This document shows, piece by piece, positions 7,604 to 14,794 of a DNA stretch of 36,322 bases. The stretch spans positions 1-36,322 of the forward strand of contig CAJPFJ010000017.1 in assembly GCA_905339155.1 (NCBI GenBank). Direction: 5' to 3'. The notes under the pieces are model-generated. The model did not search any database. It saw nothing but the letters and a program-made list of their open reading frames with translations, and had not been told where the DNA came from. Position numbers and translations under genes: made by a program. Position 1 is the first letter of the stretch; each line of letters begins with the position of its first letter. The DNA comes from Methanosarcinales archaeon (GTDB lineage: Archaea > Halobacteriota > Methanosarcinia > Methanosarcinales > Methanoperedenaceae).

Positions 7604-8305
7604 GAAATACGTTTATACCTTATTGCACTTTTAGCATGCGAATGAAAGATAACTGGCACGCAGAAAGAGGCGATAAATGGACAACCTACTGGAAGGATGA
7701 GGTGCATGATCCATCTGCTCCATATCTTTGACAAAGTGTGTTGAAATCTGGGCAGATGTGCGAAAAGAACTGGAACTTGATGTTGTGGAAGAAGAAAGCA
7801 TAAAAATCATGCTGGATGGGCGCCACCTTGTTACCCTTCTTGCCCTTCCAAGAGAACTTCGCGAACTTGCTGCAGGATTTCTTATATGCGAGGGTGTTCT
7901 TAAGAGAATTGGGGACATTAGCTCGATACATGTGCAAGAAGATACCGTTTTTTGCCAAAGTTCACTCGATAACAGTGAACTCGAACTGTGGACTGAGGTC
8001 AGGAGTTCAGGATGCATTGGAATAAAATCTTCATGGGAAGGAATAGAATCTATCACCTCAAAAGTCAAGATGGAAAAAGAAGTGCTGCTGAATGCTATCG
8101 AGCAGATAAAAGAGCAGGGTAAGATCTGGAGGCGGACTGGGGGCACCCACTCATCGCTTATTTGCACAAGTGAAGGGGAGATAGTGTCGTTTTGCGAGGA
8201 TGTAAGCAGGGCGTGCTCTATTGACAAAGCCGCCGGAGCAGCGTTGCTTTCGGGAAGAGACCTTTCAAACTGCGCCCTTGTAACCACGGGAAGGCTTTCA
8301 GGCGG
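7602..8305 (+). repeat. Direct repeat carrying fdhD, copy B
   Basis: Partner of 5815-6519. The copies are offset by 1787 bases before the frameshift and 1786 after it, because copy B has three T residues where copy A has four (near 7726-7729). Beyond 8305 copy B continues into the genuine end of fdhD, so copy B is the original 3' end and copy A the broken one. Confidence 0.9.
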
Positions 8306-8468
8306 GATGGTGGCAAAGGTGGCGCGTGCCGGGATTCCTATTGTGGTAAGCAAGGCTGCGCCTCTGAGTACAGGAGTTGCGCTTTCAAAAATGGTTGGGA
8401 TGACTCTTGTGGCATTTGTGAGGAAACCGAATTTGTATGTATATTCAGGCGAGGAAAGGGTCGTATAA
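7728..8468 (+). CDS. fdhD: FdhD sulfurtransferase (copy B), 5' frameshift
   Basis: This copy has the complete C-terminal half, including SGGMVAKVARAGIPIVVSKA and ALSKMVGMTLVAFVRKPNLY, and the conserved Cys in SSGCIGIKS. FdhD sulfurates the pterin cofactor of Mo/W formate dehydrogenase-type enzymes. The ancestral start is the ATG at 7636, which copy A still uses, but one T is missing from a T-run near 7727 and that frame stops after about 31 codons. From the TTG at 7728 the frame is open for 246 residues and covers the whole conserved FdhD domain, so a slightly short, active protein is possible. Alternatively the missing T is an assembly error in a homopolymer. T-rich DNA at 8476-8491 may end the transcript. 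Confidence 0.82.
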   Translation: MTKCVEIWADVRKELELDVVEEESIKIMLDGRHLVTLLALPRELRELAAGFLICEGVLKRIGDISSIHVQEDTVFCQSSLDNSELELWTEVRSSGCIGIKSSWEGIESITSKVKMEKEVLLNAIEQIKEQGKIWRRTGGTHSSLICTSEGEIVSFCEDVSRACSIDKAAGAALLSGRDLSNCALVTTGRLSGGMVAKVARAGIPIVVSKAAPLSTGVALSKMVGMTLVAFVRKPNLYVYSGEERVV

Positions 8469-8475
8469 ATTCTGA

Positions 8476-8491
8476 CTTTTTCCTTTTTTTC
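8476..8491 (+). terminator. T-rich terminator after fdhD copy B
   Basis: A pyrimidine run (CTTTTTCCTTTTTTTC) begins 8 bases after the fdhD stop. T tracts without a stem are sufficient for termination in many archaea. The gap continues to 8574 with a TATA-like stretch (TTTATATTA near 8509) before the next gene. Confidence 0.4.
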
Positions 8492-8574
8492 ATATTACCG
8501 AGATGTTATTTATATTAGGCGCAACGATTTATTGCTAAATATAACACATACCTATTTCGGATCATTTGAAAACT

Positions 8575-8871
8575 ATGGCAAAATCAGAATATTGGCTGAA
8601 AATGGCAGAAGAAGATTTGAAAGATGCATCACTGGATATTGAAAATAGCCGTTTCACAAGTTCGGTCTTTCATTCGCAGCAATGTGCTGAAATTGTAAAT
8701 TTTTCAAAGTTATTAGAAAGCCAGAAGGAATCTCCGAGGTATGGATGGGAAACCGTTGATAAGATCATAATGCCATCTGAAATTTATGATGCAAATAAGG
8801 CCGGCGCCCTTTTTGACAACGCTAAGGAGGTAATGGAGCTTGGAAGAAAATTCCTTAAAGGATCTAAATGA
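8575..8871 (+). pseudogene. Internally deleted HEPN protein, module 3
   Basis: The protein (98 residues from the ATG at 8575) begins as a normal HEPN domain, YWLKMAEEDLKDASLDIENS and FTSSVFHSQQCAE, and ends normally with IMPSEIYDANKAGALFDNAK. The middle does not: after QQCAE, where other HEPN proteins read KALKALL followed by a P-x-T-H-x-hydrophobic segment, this one goes straight to IVNFSKLLESQKESPRYGWE. Roughly 25-30 residues are gone, including the RX4-6H motif needed for RNase activity. The frame is still open and overlaps the MNT gene. It is probably an inactivated toxin, though a structural role is possible. Confidence 0.7.
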
Positions 8872-9280
8872 AGAATATGCTGCCCTCCTAAAAGAATATC
8901 TTGAAAAAGTAAAGAACAGGGTAACAGGAGTGCTCCTTTTTGGCTCAGTTGCGCGCCGCGAGGAGCTGCCTTTTCCACAAAGCGATATTGACATGATCGT
9001 TGTGGCAAAGGACCTGCCTTCTGATTTTTTTCAAAGGGCTGAATTGGTAAGAAAAATCGAGAATTGCCCATCTCTTTTACAGAGCATCTGGATGACTGAG
9101 GAGGAATTCATATCACAGTTCAAAGCAGGAGCAGGGTACCTTCTGGATGCGATCCATGAAGGAAAGATAATCTATGATAGAGGGTTTTTAAGAAAAATAA
9201 TTCCACAGGCAAAGCATGAGCTAGAAGTAAAGGGAATAAGACGGGTTGGAAGCGCCTGGGTCCGGCCGGTAAAAGATTGA
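8840..9280 (+). CDS. MNT-type nucleotidyltransferase, module 3
   Basis: The 146-residue protein shows VTGVLLFGSVARREELPFPQ then SDIDMIVV: the GS pair and D-x-D ligands of minimal nucleotidyltransferases, with an insertion of a few residues between them compared with modules 1 and 2. The tail (GAGYLLDAIHEGKIIYDRGF) matches the helical end of module 2. The start is a TTG inside the HEPN remnant (8840); another start cannot be excluded. Gene order is HEPN then MNT, the reverse of modules 1 and 2. Because the HEPN partner has lost its catalytic motif, this antitoxin would have nothing active to restrain. Confidence 0.8.
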   Translation: MEENSLKDLNEEYAALLKEYLEKVKNRVTGVLLFGSVARREELPFPQSDIDMIVVAKDLPSDFFQRAELVRKIENCPSLLQSIWMTEEEFISQFKAGAGYLLDAIHEGKIIYDRGFLRKIIPQAKHELEVKGIRRVGSAWVRPVKD

Positions 9281-9344
9281 AAGGGATTGCATGAATTCCT
9301 TCACAATATCTAATGGTCTCGTCCTTTTCGATAAGTTTATATCA

Positions 9345-9378
9345 AATTGCATTATGTTTGAAAAAACATAATGCAATT
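9345..9378. promoter_or_regulatory. ModE-type palindromic operator upstream of moeA-tupB-tupC
   Basis: Two perfect 15-base arms (9345-9359 and 9364-9378; left arm AATTGCATTATGTTT) flank a four-base centre. The core TTATGTT, six bases, AACATAA (9352-9371) is the same as the tupA operator at 2087-2106. A TATA-like element (AAGTTTATATC, 9333-9343) lies immediately upstream, which puts the expected start site within the palindrome and suggests repression. The rest of the 9281-9502 leader contains no gene. Confidence 0.75.
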
Positions 9379-9502
9379 CAATTCATTGGATTTATATCTA
9401 AAAAATGAATTGATGGAGAAAAGGATTTGCTTGAAATCGCATTAGAGGGATATAATATAATATAGTCCAATTTTGAATTCTAGATATCATACCGGCGATA
9501 AT

Positions 9503-10540
9503 GTGAAAACAATAACAACCCTTAACGAAGCACTTGAAAAAATAAAGCAGCTTAAAAATACATATTACTTCAGGCGCGAATCAGAAAATGTCACCCTTAG
9601 CGACTCTGTGGGAAGGGAACTCAGTGAAGATATTATTGCGAAATCCATGTCCCCATTATTCGATATTGCCGCAATGGACGGATTTGCTGTCCTAAGAGCT
9701 GATCGTTATCCACTTAAAATATCCGGGAAGATATATGCAGGAGACAGCATTGCAAAGTCAAAAAGCGGCGAAGCTATGGCAATCGCTACAGGCGCAATAC
9801 TCCCGCAAGGAGCTGATGCGGTGCTCAAAATCGAGGATGCGCAGGTCAATAATGACCTTCTATACGGAAAAGAGCTAAATCTGTGGGAAAATGTGTTCCG
9901 AAAAGGCTCTGATTACTGCGCCGGGGACAGGATATTTGAGAAAAATCACCGGATAATGCCCCAGAGCGCCGCGCTATTATACAGTCTTGGCATAGAAAAT
10001 GTCCGTGTATATAAAAAAATTAAAGCTGGCATAATTTCCACGGGCACAGAAATTTATAACGGAATGAAAAAAAATACAAGTGCAGTGCTGATACAGGGAT
10101 TTTTGAAAGAATCGGGTCACGAATCCGAATTTATAGGCGCTGTCCCTGATGACTATGATAAAACAAAGAATATTCTGCTGCAAGCATGCGAAAACTTCGA
10201 TTTAGTATTTACGACAGGTGGTGTCTCGGTAGGTGAACGGGATTTTGTTGCTGATATTATTGCTGAGGCGGGAGAAACAGTATTCCACAGGGTCGCAATC
10301 AGACCTGGAAAACCCCTTGCTATCGGTATTGTGAATGACACTCCTGTTTTTGCACTTCCGGGCAAACCAACAGGAGCTTTCACTGCTCTTGAAATAATTG
10401 CGCGAAGATATTTCACAGATATGCCAAGGGCAATGCATAAGCTTGCAATAAATGAGGATGTTGTGGTGCCGGAAAAAGGTTTTGGATATGTCCTTTTCGT
10501 GAAGATAGTAAATAACAAACAGGGATATTGGAAAAGGTGA
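9503..10540 (+). CDS. moeA: Molybdopterin molybdenumtransferase MoeA, C-terminus apparently lost
   Basis: MoeA inserts molybdate or tungstate into adenylated molybdopterin. I prefer the GTG at 9503, which gives the usual MoeA start (KTITTLNEALEKIKQL); an upstream TTG at 9473 would add ten residues. Motifs in order: FDIAAMDGFAVL (about 53-64), ATGAILPQGADAVLKIED, the MoCF domain with GIISTGTEI and LVFTTGGVSVGERDFVADII, then RPGKPLAIG and FALPGKPTGAFTALE. The expected domain IV is short: the frame ends at QGYWKR, about 50-60 residues early. In the +1 frame across the stop the DNA reads IGKGELVNVYLFN and then TGA, which resembles the last MoeA strand. A deletion plus frameshift in domain IV is therefore likely. 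Confidence 0.9.
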   Translation: MKTITTLNEALEKIKQLKNTYYFRRESENVTLSDSVGRELSEDIIAKSMSPLFDIAAMDGFAVLRADRYPLKISGKIYAGDSIAKSKSGEAMAIATGAILPQGADAVLKIEDAQVNNDLLYGKELNLWENVFRKGSDYCAGDRIFEKNHRIMPQSAALLYSLGIENVRVYKKIKAGIISTGTEIYNGMKKNTSAVLIQGFLKESGHESEFIGAVPDDYDKTKNILLQACENFDLVFTTGGVSVGERDFVADIIAEAGETVFHRVAIRPGKPLAIGIVNDTPVFALPGKPTGAFTALEIIARRYFTDMPRAMHKLAINEDVVVPEKGFGYVLFVKIVNNKQGYWKR

Positions 10541-10596
10541 ACTGGTGAATGTATATCTTTTCAATTGAGATGAAATCTAATAAGAAATAGGTATTC

Positions 10597-11331
10597 ATGA
10601 GCAGTATTGACTTTCTGGTTCAGGGAATTATCAGGGCATTTGAGCTGATATTCAATTTAAACCCCTATATCCTGAGCATAACAGGTGTTTCTATCAAAGT
10701 ATCAGGCACTGCTACTATCCTTGCTACCCTTACCGCAATACCTCTGGCATTTGCCATATCCTTCTTGCATTTCAGGGGTAAACAGGCACTCATCACTATG
10801 GTTAATACAGGTATGGGACTTCCTCCGGTTTTCGTTGGTCTCTTTGTTTTTTTGATGATTGTGCCTGTCGGTCCTTTAGGATTCCTGAATATTGTTTACA
10901 CACAGGAAGCAATGATACTTGCACAGTACATTCTTATCACACCAATAATTACAGGCATTTGCATTGCCGCAATAAAGGCAGTACCTCAATCCATAATAGA
11001 GACCGTTTATACACTTGGTGGAACACAAAATGATGCAGTAATTGAGACTTTAAAAGAGGCAAGGTTCGGGATCATTACAGCGGTACTTGCAGGATTTGGA
11101 AGGGCGCTTGCAGAAGTGGGAGCAATTCTTATTGTTGGAGGTAATATCGCCCGCACAGGAAGCGTCGGTGGAATTGGCGAAGGACTTTCGCAAACACGTA
11201 CACTCACGACTGCGATTACCTCTGAAACAAGTAAAGGCGATATTTCAACTTCGATTGCCCTTGGGCTAATCCTGATCTCCCTTGTTCTTTTTGTGAATAT
11301 CCTGGCCAACTATTTCCAGAGGAGGGACTGA
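10597..11331 (+). CDS. tupB: Tungstate ABC transporter permease TupB
   Basis: This is the membrane channel of the tungstate importer. The 244-residue protein has about six hydrophobic segments (around 24-48, 58-80, 86-108, 116-140, 175-200 and 216-238). The family's coupling loop, EAA-like ETLKEARFGIITAVLAGFG followed by RALAEVGAILIVGGNI, contacts the ATPase. It begins 57 bases after moeA and ends two bases before tupC, so it is co-transcribed under the operator at 9345-9378. Its substrate-binding partner TupA is encoded at 2119-3006. Confidence 0.92.
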   Translation: MSSIDFLVQGIIRAFELIFNLNPYILSITGVSIKVSGTATILATLTAIPLAFAISFLHFRGKQALITMVNTGMGLPPVFVGLFVFLMIVPVGPLGFLNIVYTQEAMILAQYILITPIITGICIAAIKAVPQSIIETVYTLGGTQNDAVIETLKEARFGIITAVLAGFGRALAEVGAILIVGGNIARTGSVGGIGEGLSQTRTLTTAITSETSKGDISTSIALGLILISLVLFVNILANYFQRRD

Positions 11332-11333
11332 AT

Positions 11334-12047
11334 TTGATCCGGATAGATAATCTTTACATGGCATTCGCGGATAAAGAGGTTTTAAGAAATATTAACCTTG
11401 AAATCCATCAGGAAGAGATTTTCGCCCTGATCGGACCGAGTGGCACAGGTAAGACAACATTTCTTCGCATTTTGAATTTTCTTGAGAAACCAATTAAAGG
11501 GGACATTGAATATAATGGGATGACAAAGCCGGGAATACTTGATATCAGGCGCAGGATGTCTCTTCTTTTCCAGACACCTGCAATATTTAATAAATCTGTT
11601 TTTGAAAATGTAGCTTATGGGCTAAAAGTACGCGGTATTGAAAAAAAAATCGTAGAAACAAAAGTCAATGAAGCTTTGAATATTGTTGGTCTTGACGGAA
11701 TGGAAAAACAGAAAGCTCGTACACTTTCAGGAGGAGAGGCACAGCGCATGGCTTTTGCAAGGGCTATCGTCTATGACCCGGAGATTCTTCTTCTTGATGA
11801 GCCAACTGCAAATCTTGACCCTGCCAATGTAATGAAGATAGAGGAGATCATCAAACGCATAAGGAACGAGCGTGGGACGACCATTATACTTGCAACCCAT
11901 AATATCCCCCAGGTCAGGCGCATTGCTGACAGGGTGGGGATTTTATTGAATGGGGAATTGATAGAAGTGAACAGCAAAGAAGGGATTTTTTCCAGTCCGA
12001 AAGATGCAAGGTCGAAAGCTTTTATAAATGGAGAGATGATTTATTAG
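11334..12047 (+). CDS. tupC: Tungstate ABC transporter ATPase TupC
   Basis: The 237-residue ATPase drives TupB. Visible motifs are Walker A GPSGTGKTT (about 34-42), Q-loop LLFQTPAIF, signature LSGGEAQR, Walker B ILLLDEPTANLDP and the switch ATHN. There is no C-terminal regulatory TOBE domain, as expected for TupC and unlike ModC. It starts with TTG, supported by a strong GAGGAGG 6 to 12 bases upstream. It ends the operon and converges on the minus-strand rqcH gene with a 15-base gap. Confidence 0.92.
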   Translation: MIRIDNLYMAFADKEVLRNINLEIHQEEIFALIGPSGTGKTTFLRILNFLEKPIKGDIEYNGMTKPGILDIRRRMSLLFQTPAIFNKSVFENVAYGLKVRGIEKKIVETKVNEALNIVGLDGMEKQKARTLSGGEAQRMAFARAIVYDPEILLLDEPTANLDPANVMKIEEIIKRIRNERGTTIILATHNIPQVRRIADRVGILLNGELIEVNSKEGIFSSPKDARSKAFINGEMIY

Positions 12048-12062
12048 CCTATTAGCTTATTC

Positions 12063-14024
12063 TCATTCCTTAATACTCGAGCTTCCCGGTGGCAGGAACA
12101 TCGCTATCCTATCCGGTGAAGCTATCATTTTTATAAGCTTTTTATCCTCGAACTTTTCATTCAGGATTCGGTAAATCTTCTTTGAAATGTCGTTCTGGTT
12201 GAATTCACCCGGCAGAACCTCCATGATGAACTGCGCTGTTTTCTTTACAGCGCCCAGCGGCCCTCCGATCAATCTTTTTTCTTCTCCAAGCTCAAGACCA
12301 AGCGCTGTACCCAGCATTATATCCTTGAAATAATTTCTTTTTCCCCTTATCACAAAAGCGCCTTTTGCCACGTACTCACCCGATTCAGGAGTTTTTGAAA
12401 CCTGCTCCGGAAGCACCCAGTAGGCATCACCGCTTACCTGCCCTGATTTCCAGATGCCGGAATATGAAACAGTGAACTGCGCCGCTTCAAGGAGCGTGGT
12501 TTCAGGCACCTCTTTTCCTTCTGTCTTGATCACAACAGCAGGGGAGCCTGATACATGGGCATGGAAGAAAATATCTTTTTTCTGGAGGTATTTTTTCACG
12601 ATATCCTCATTGCTCTGGGCATCCCTTCCCCCGACAACAAGGAATCCATCAGATGAGAAAAACCACCTGAATTGCTCAAACCACTTTTGTTTTGGCTTCT
12701 GGATTTTCTTGCTTATTTTGGGAACTTCTTTTTTCCCGGTCAATTTCTTTGTTTCTTCTATCGCAATAAGTGCGCCTTTTATCTTTCCCGATAATTTTTT
12801 TGACCGATCGTAATAGATCTGGGAATTCTGGGTTACAGGAAGCCTGACATCGAGTTCTACTTCTTCATTATCCACCAATACGTTGATAAGGCCTTTTCCC
12901 GGATTAATCGATTTGATCAATTTTGCCTCAGCCATATCTGATTTTTTTAATATGTTCTTGATATCATCCCATGAATACCCTTTTTCCCTGGCATTATTGA
13001 TGACCTTTAATATCCCATCGCAGGTCTGGTAATGCGCATAGATCAGTTCCCCTTTATGAACAAGTTTTTGCTCATCTTCCCTGAATTTGGCAAGAGTAAG
13101 TATCTGTTTCTGGAGGCGGTATTCATATGAACTCGTCTTATCTTCTTTTGCTGCCTTTACCACTTTGATGGCTTCATTTTTCTTTTTCACTTCACTGCTG
13201 AAATATTCATCAAGCGCCTCATTGAAAGTGCTAAAAGATATTTTCTCGTTTTTTTCGTAAGTGGAAATAGGAAAAGGTAGTACATCTATCTTTATCCCGT
13301 CTTTCAGGACGATTTGAGGTTTGAGTTCCGTACTTAGCGGTTTAAAAACATCTCGCAATGCATTTTGCAATGAAGCCAGATCCTTTATGTCCCTCGCAGG
13401 GGTATTTTTTTCAATGCCGGCGCGAATGCAGACTTCTTCTGCATACTGGCCTCCCATGTTCATTTTTGTTGCCACTGTTCTAACGATGTCAGCATCAGAT
13501 TGCACGAACATTTCTTTTAGTTGTTCTTCTCCAGCAGTAATGGGACTAATTTGCGCCTGCGGCAGCTCATAAGGCTCTCCTCCCCGGACTTTCCTGTCCC
13601 TGAAGCTGATGGATTTTAATGGCAGTATTATCTGCTTTTCGGAGTTCAATAAAACGATATTTCCCCTGGAAAATAGTTCTATGATGAGGATGGTCTTATC
13701 CTCGCCGCGCTGGGTATGCATCTCGATTATCCTGTCAAAATCATACTGCGAAACGTCTGTTATCCTGCCCCCTGTCAGGTGTTTTCGAAGCAACATGGGG
13801 AAAGACTGTGGGAACTTCGGGGCGATCTCGGGGTTTTTCGTAAGATGAAAGCGTTTTCCCGCTTCAATTACAAGATTTGTTCTTCCTTCTTTGAAAATAT
13901 GTAACCCAATTCTTATCTCATCCGGTGAATGCTGGTATATCTTTGTGATCTTGGCATCAAGAAGACGGGGATGCAATTCCCTTACCAGCGCTGCAACGTC
14001 TACGCTTGACATTTCCTGTTTCAT
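12063..14024 (-). CDS. rqcH: NFACT family protein (archaeal RqcH/NEMF/Tae2 homologue)
   Basis: Proteins of this family bind stalled 60S/50S subunits carrying peptidyl-tRNA and recruit tRNA to add a C-terminal tail during ribosome quality control. The 653 residues show the usual layout: NFACT-N at the start (VDVAALVRELHPRLLDAKIT, RIGLHIFKEGRTNLVIEAGKR in part), helix-hairpin-helix and coiled coil in the middle (to about 420), and NFACT-R near 455-560 with FRWFFSSDGFLVVGGRDAQS, DIFFHAHVSGSPAVVI and GKRNYFKDIMLG. The length is normal. The only close neighbour on its strand is the small DUF5371-like gene upstream. Confidence 0.9.
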   Translation of the reverse strand: MKQEMSSVDVAALVRELHPRLLDAKITKIYQHSPDEIRIGLHIFKEGRTNLVIEAGKRFHLTKNPEIAPKFPQSFPMLLRKHLTGGRITDVSQYDFDRIIEMHTQRGEDKTILIIELFSRGNIVLLNSEKQIILPLKSISFRDRKVRGGEPYELPQAQISPITAGEEQLKEMFVQSDADIVRTVATKMNMGGQYAEEVCIRAGIEKNTPARDIKDLASLQNALRDVFKPLSTELKPQIVLKDGIKIDVLPFPISTYEKNEKISFSTFNEALDEYFSSEVKKKNEAIKVVKAAKEDKTSSYEYRLQKQILTLAKFREDEQKLVHKGELIYAHYQTCDGILKVINNAREKGYSWDDIKNILKKSDMAEAKLIKSINPGKGLINVLVDNEEVELDVRLPVTQNSQIYYDRSKKLSGKIKGALIAIEETKKLTGKKEVPKISKKIQKPKQKWFEQFRWFFSSDGFLVVGGRDAQSNEDIVKKYLQKKDIFFHAHVSGSPAVVIKTEGKEVPETTLLEAAQFTVSYSGIWKSGQVSGDAYWVLPEQVSKTPESGEYVAKGAFVIRGKRNYFKDIMLGTALGLELGEEKRLIGGPLGAVKKTAQFIMEVLPGEFNQNDISKKIYRILNEKFEDKKLIKMIASPDRIAMFLPPGSSSIKE

Positions 14025-14077
14025 GTAATGGGGCTATATGAAAGGGATGTTAATTTAAGGTTTTTCATTAAGCCTTT

Positions 14078-14221
14078 TCACTTTTCATCGGCCAACTCAC
14101 ATTTTAAATAATGGTATACTGCCTTGGTGAGGGCTTCTTTGACTGAAGATTCTCGGGACTTTACTTTCAAAGCGATTACATCTTCCTTGCTGAGTACTGA
14201 TTGAACATGGACATATTTCAT
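14078..14221 (-). CDS. 47-residue DUF5371-like small protein
   Basis: The minus strand encodes a short protein beginning MKYVHVQSVLSKEDV and ending ALTKAVYHYLKCELADEK. The pattern, VLS.ED...LK.K..E.S.KEALTKAVYHYL.C, matches what I remember of the DUF5371 family of Methanosarcinales, small proteins with a ribbon-helix-helix-like arrangement. The function is unknown. It ends 54 bases before the start of rqcH on the same strand, so the two may share a transcript. Confidence 0.65.
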   Translation of the reverse strand: MKYVHVQSVLSKEDVIALKVKSRESSVKEALTKAVYHYLKCELADEK

Positions 14222-14511
14222 ATTATTCTCTGAATTGTTTCTTCCAGGGTCATTTTCTCAAAATGTATTACTTTAATATCTAAATGTTGATAGTTTTTGA
14301 GTTTTTTTGAGTTTCAATCATAAAAACAATATGTAATTTAATTTTTATACTGATTAAAAATAACAGTAAACTCACAGTAAACTTATAGCACGTTATCGTA
14401 AGTTATATTTACCTCAAGGTCTTATTGGGGTCGGTACTCCTCCAATATATAAAAGTGGATAAAACTAACTACAATCTTAAAAGATAATAAAAATAATCCA
14501 GGAGGAAAGCC
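14222..14511. other. AT-rich intergenic region upstream of tRNA-Val
   Basis: No gene is visible. It contains a CAGTAAACT sequence repeated twice within 17 bases (about 14358-14382) and a good TATA-like element (CAATATATAAAAG, about 14444-14456) suited to drive the tRNA. The left half would serve as promoter for the minus-strand small gene. Confidence 0.5.
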
Positions 14512-14585
14512 GGGCTCGTGGTCTAGTTGGTTATGACGTCGCCTTGACATGGCGGAGATCCGGAGTTCGAATCTCCGCGGGCCCA
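14512..14585 (+). tRNA. tRNA-Val (anticodon GAC)
   Basis: A full cloverleaf can be drawn: acceptor GGGCTCG with CGGGCCC, anticodon stem TCGCC with GGCGG enclosing loop TTGACAT (anticodon GAC), T arm CGGAG-TTCGAAT-CTCCG, and discriminator A. CCA is not encoded, as is common in archaea. A TATA-like element lies about 55 bases upstream. Confidence 0.93.
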
Positions 14586-14794
14586 TATTATAACAATTTT
14601 TTTCAATTGACTTTTCAATAGTTAATTATCTTCAAACGTTCTTGTGTAAAAAAAAACAGAAAAAGGTAGCTAATCTTGAAAATCGATCTTATCCTCATCA
14701 TTGTTATGAATTTTGGTTAAATCCCTGACAAAGCATATATAGTAAAATAACAATATAAATAGATAGGCATTCATATGAAGGAGGCTTTTATAAT

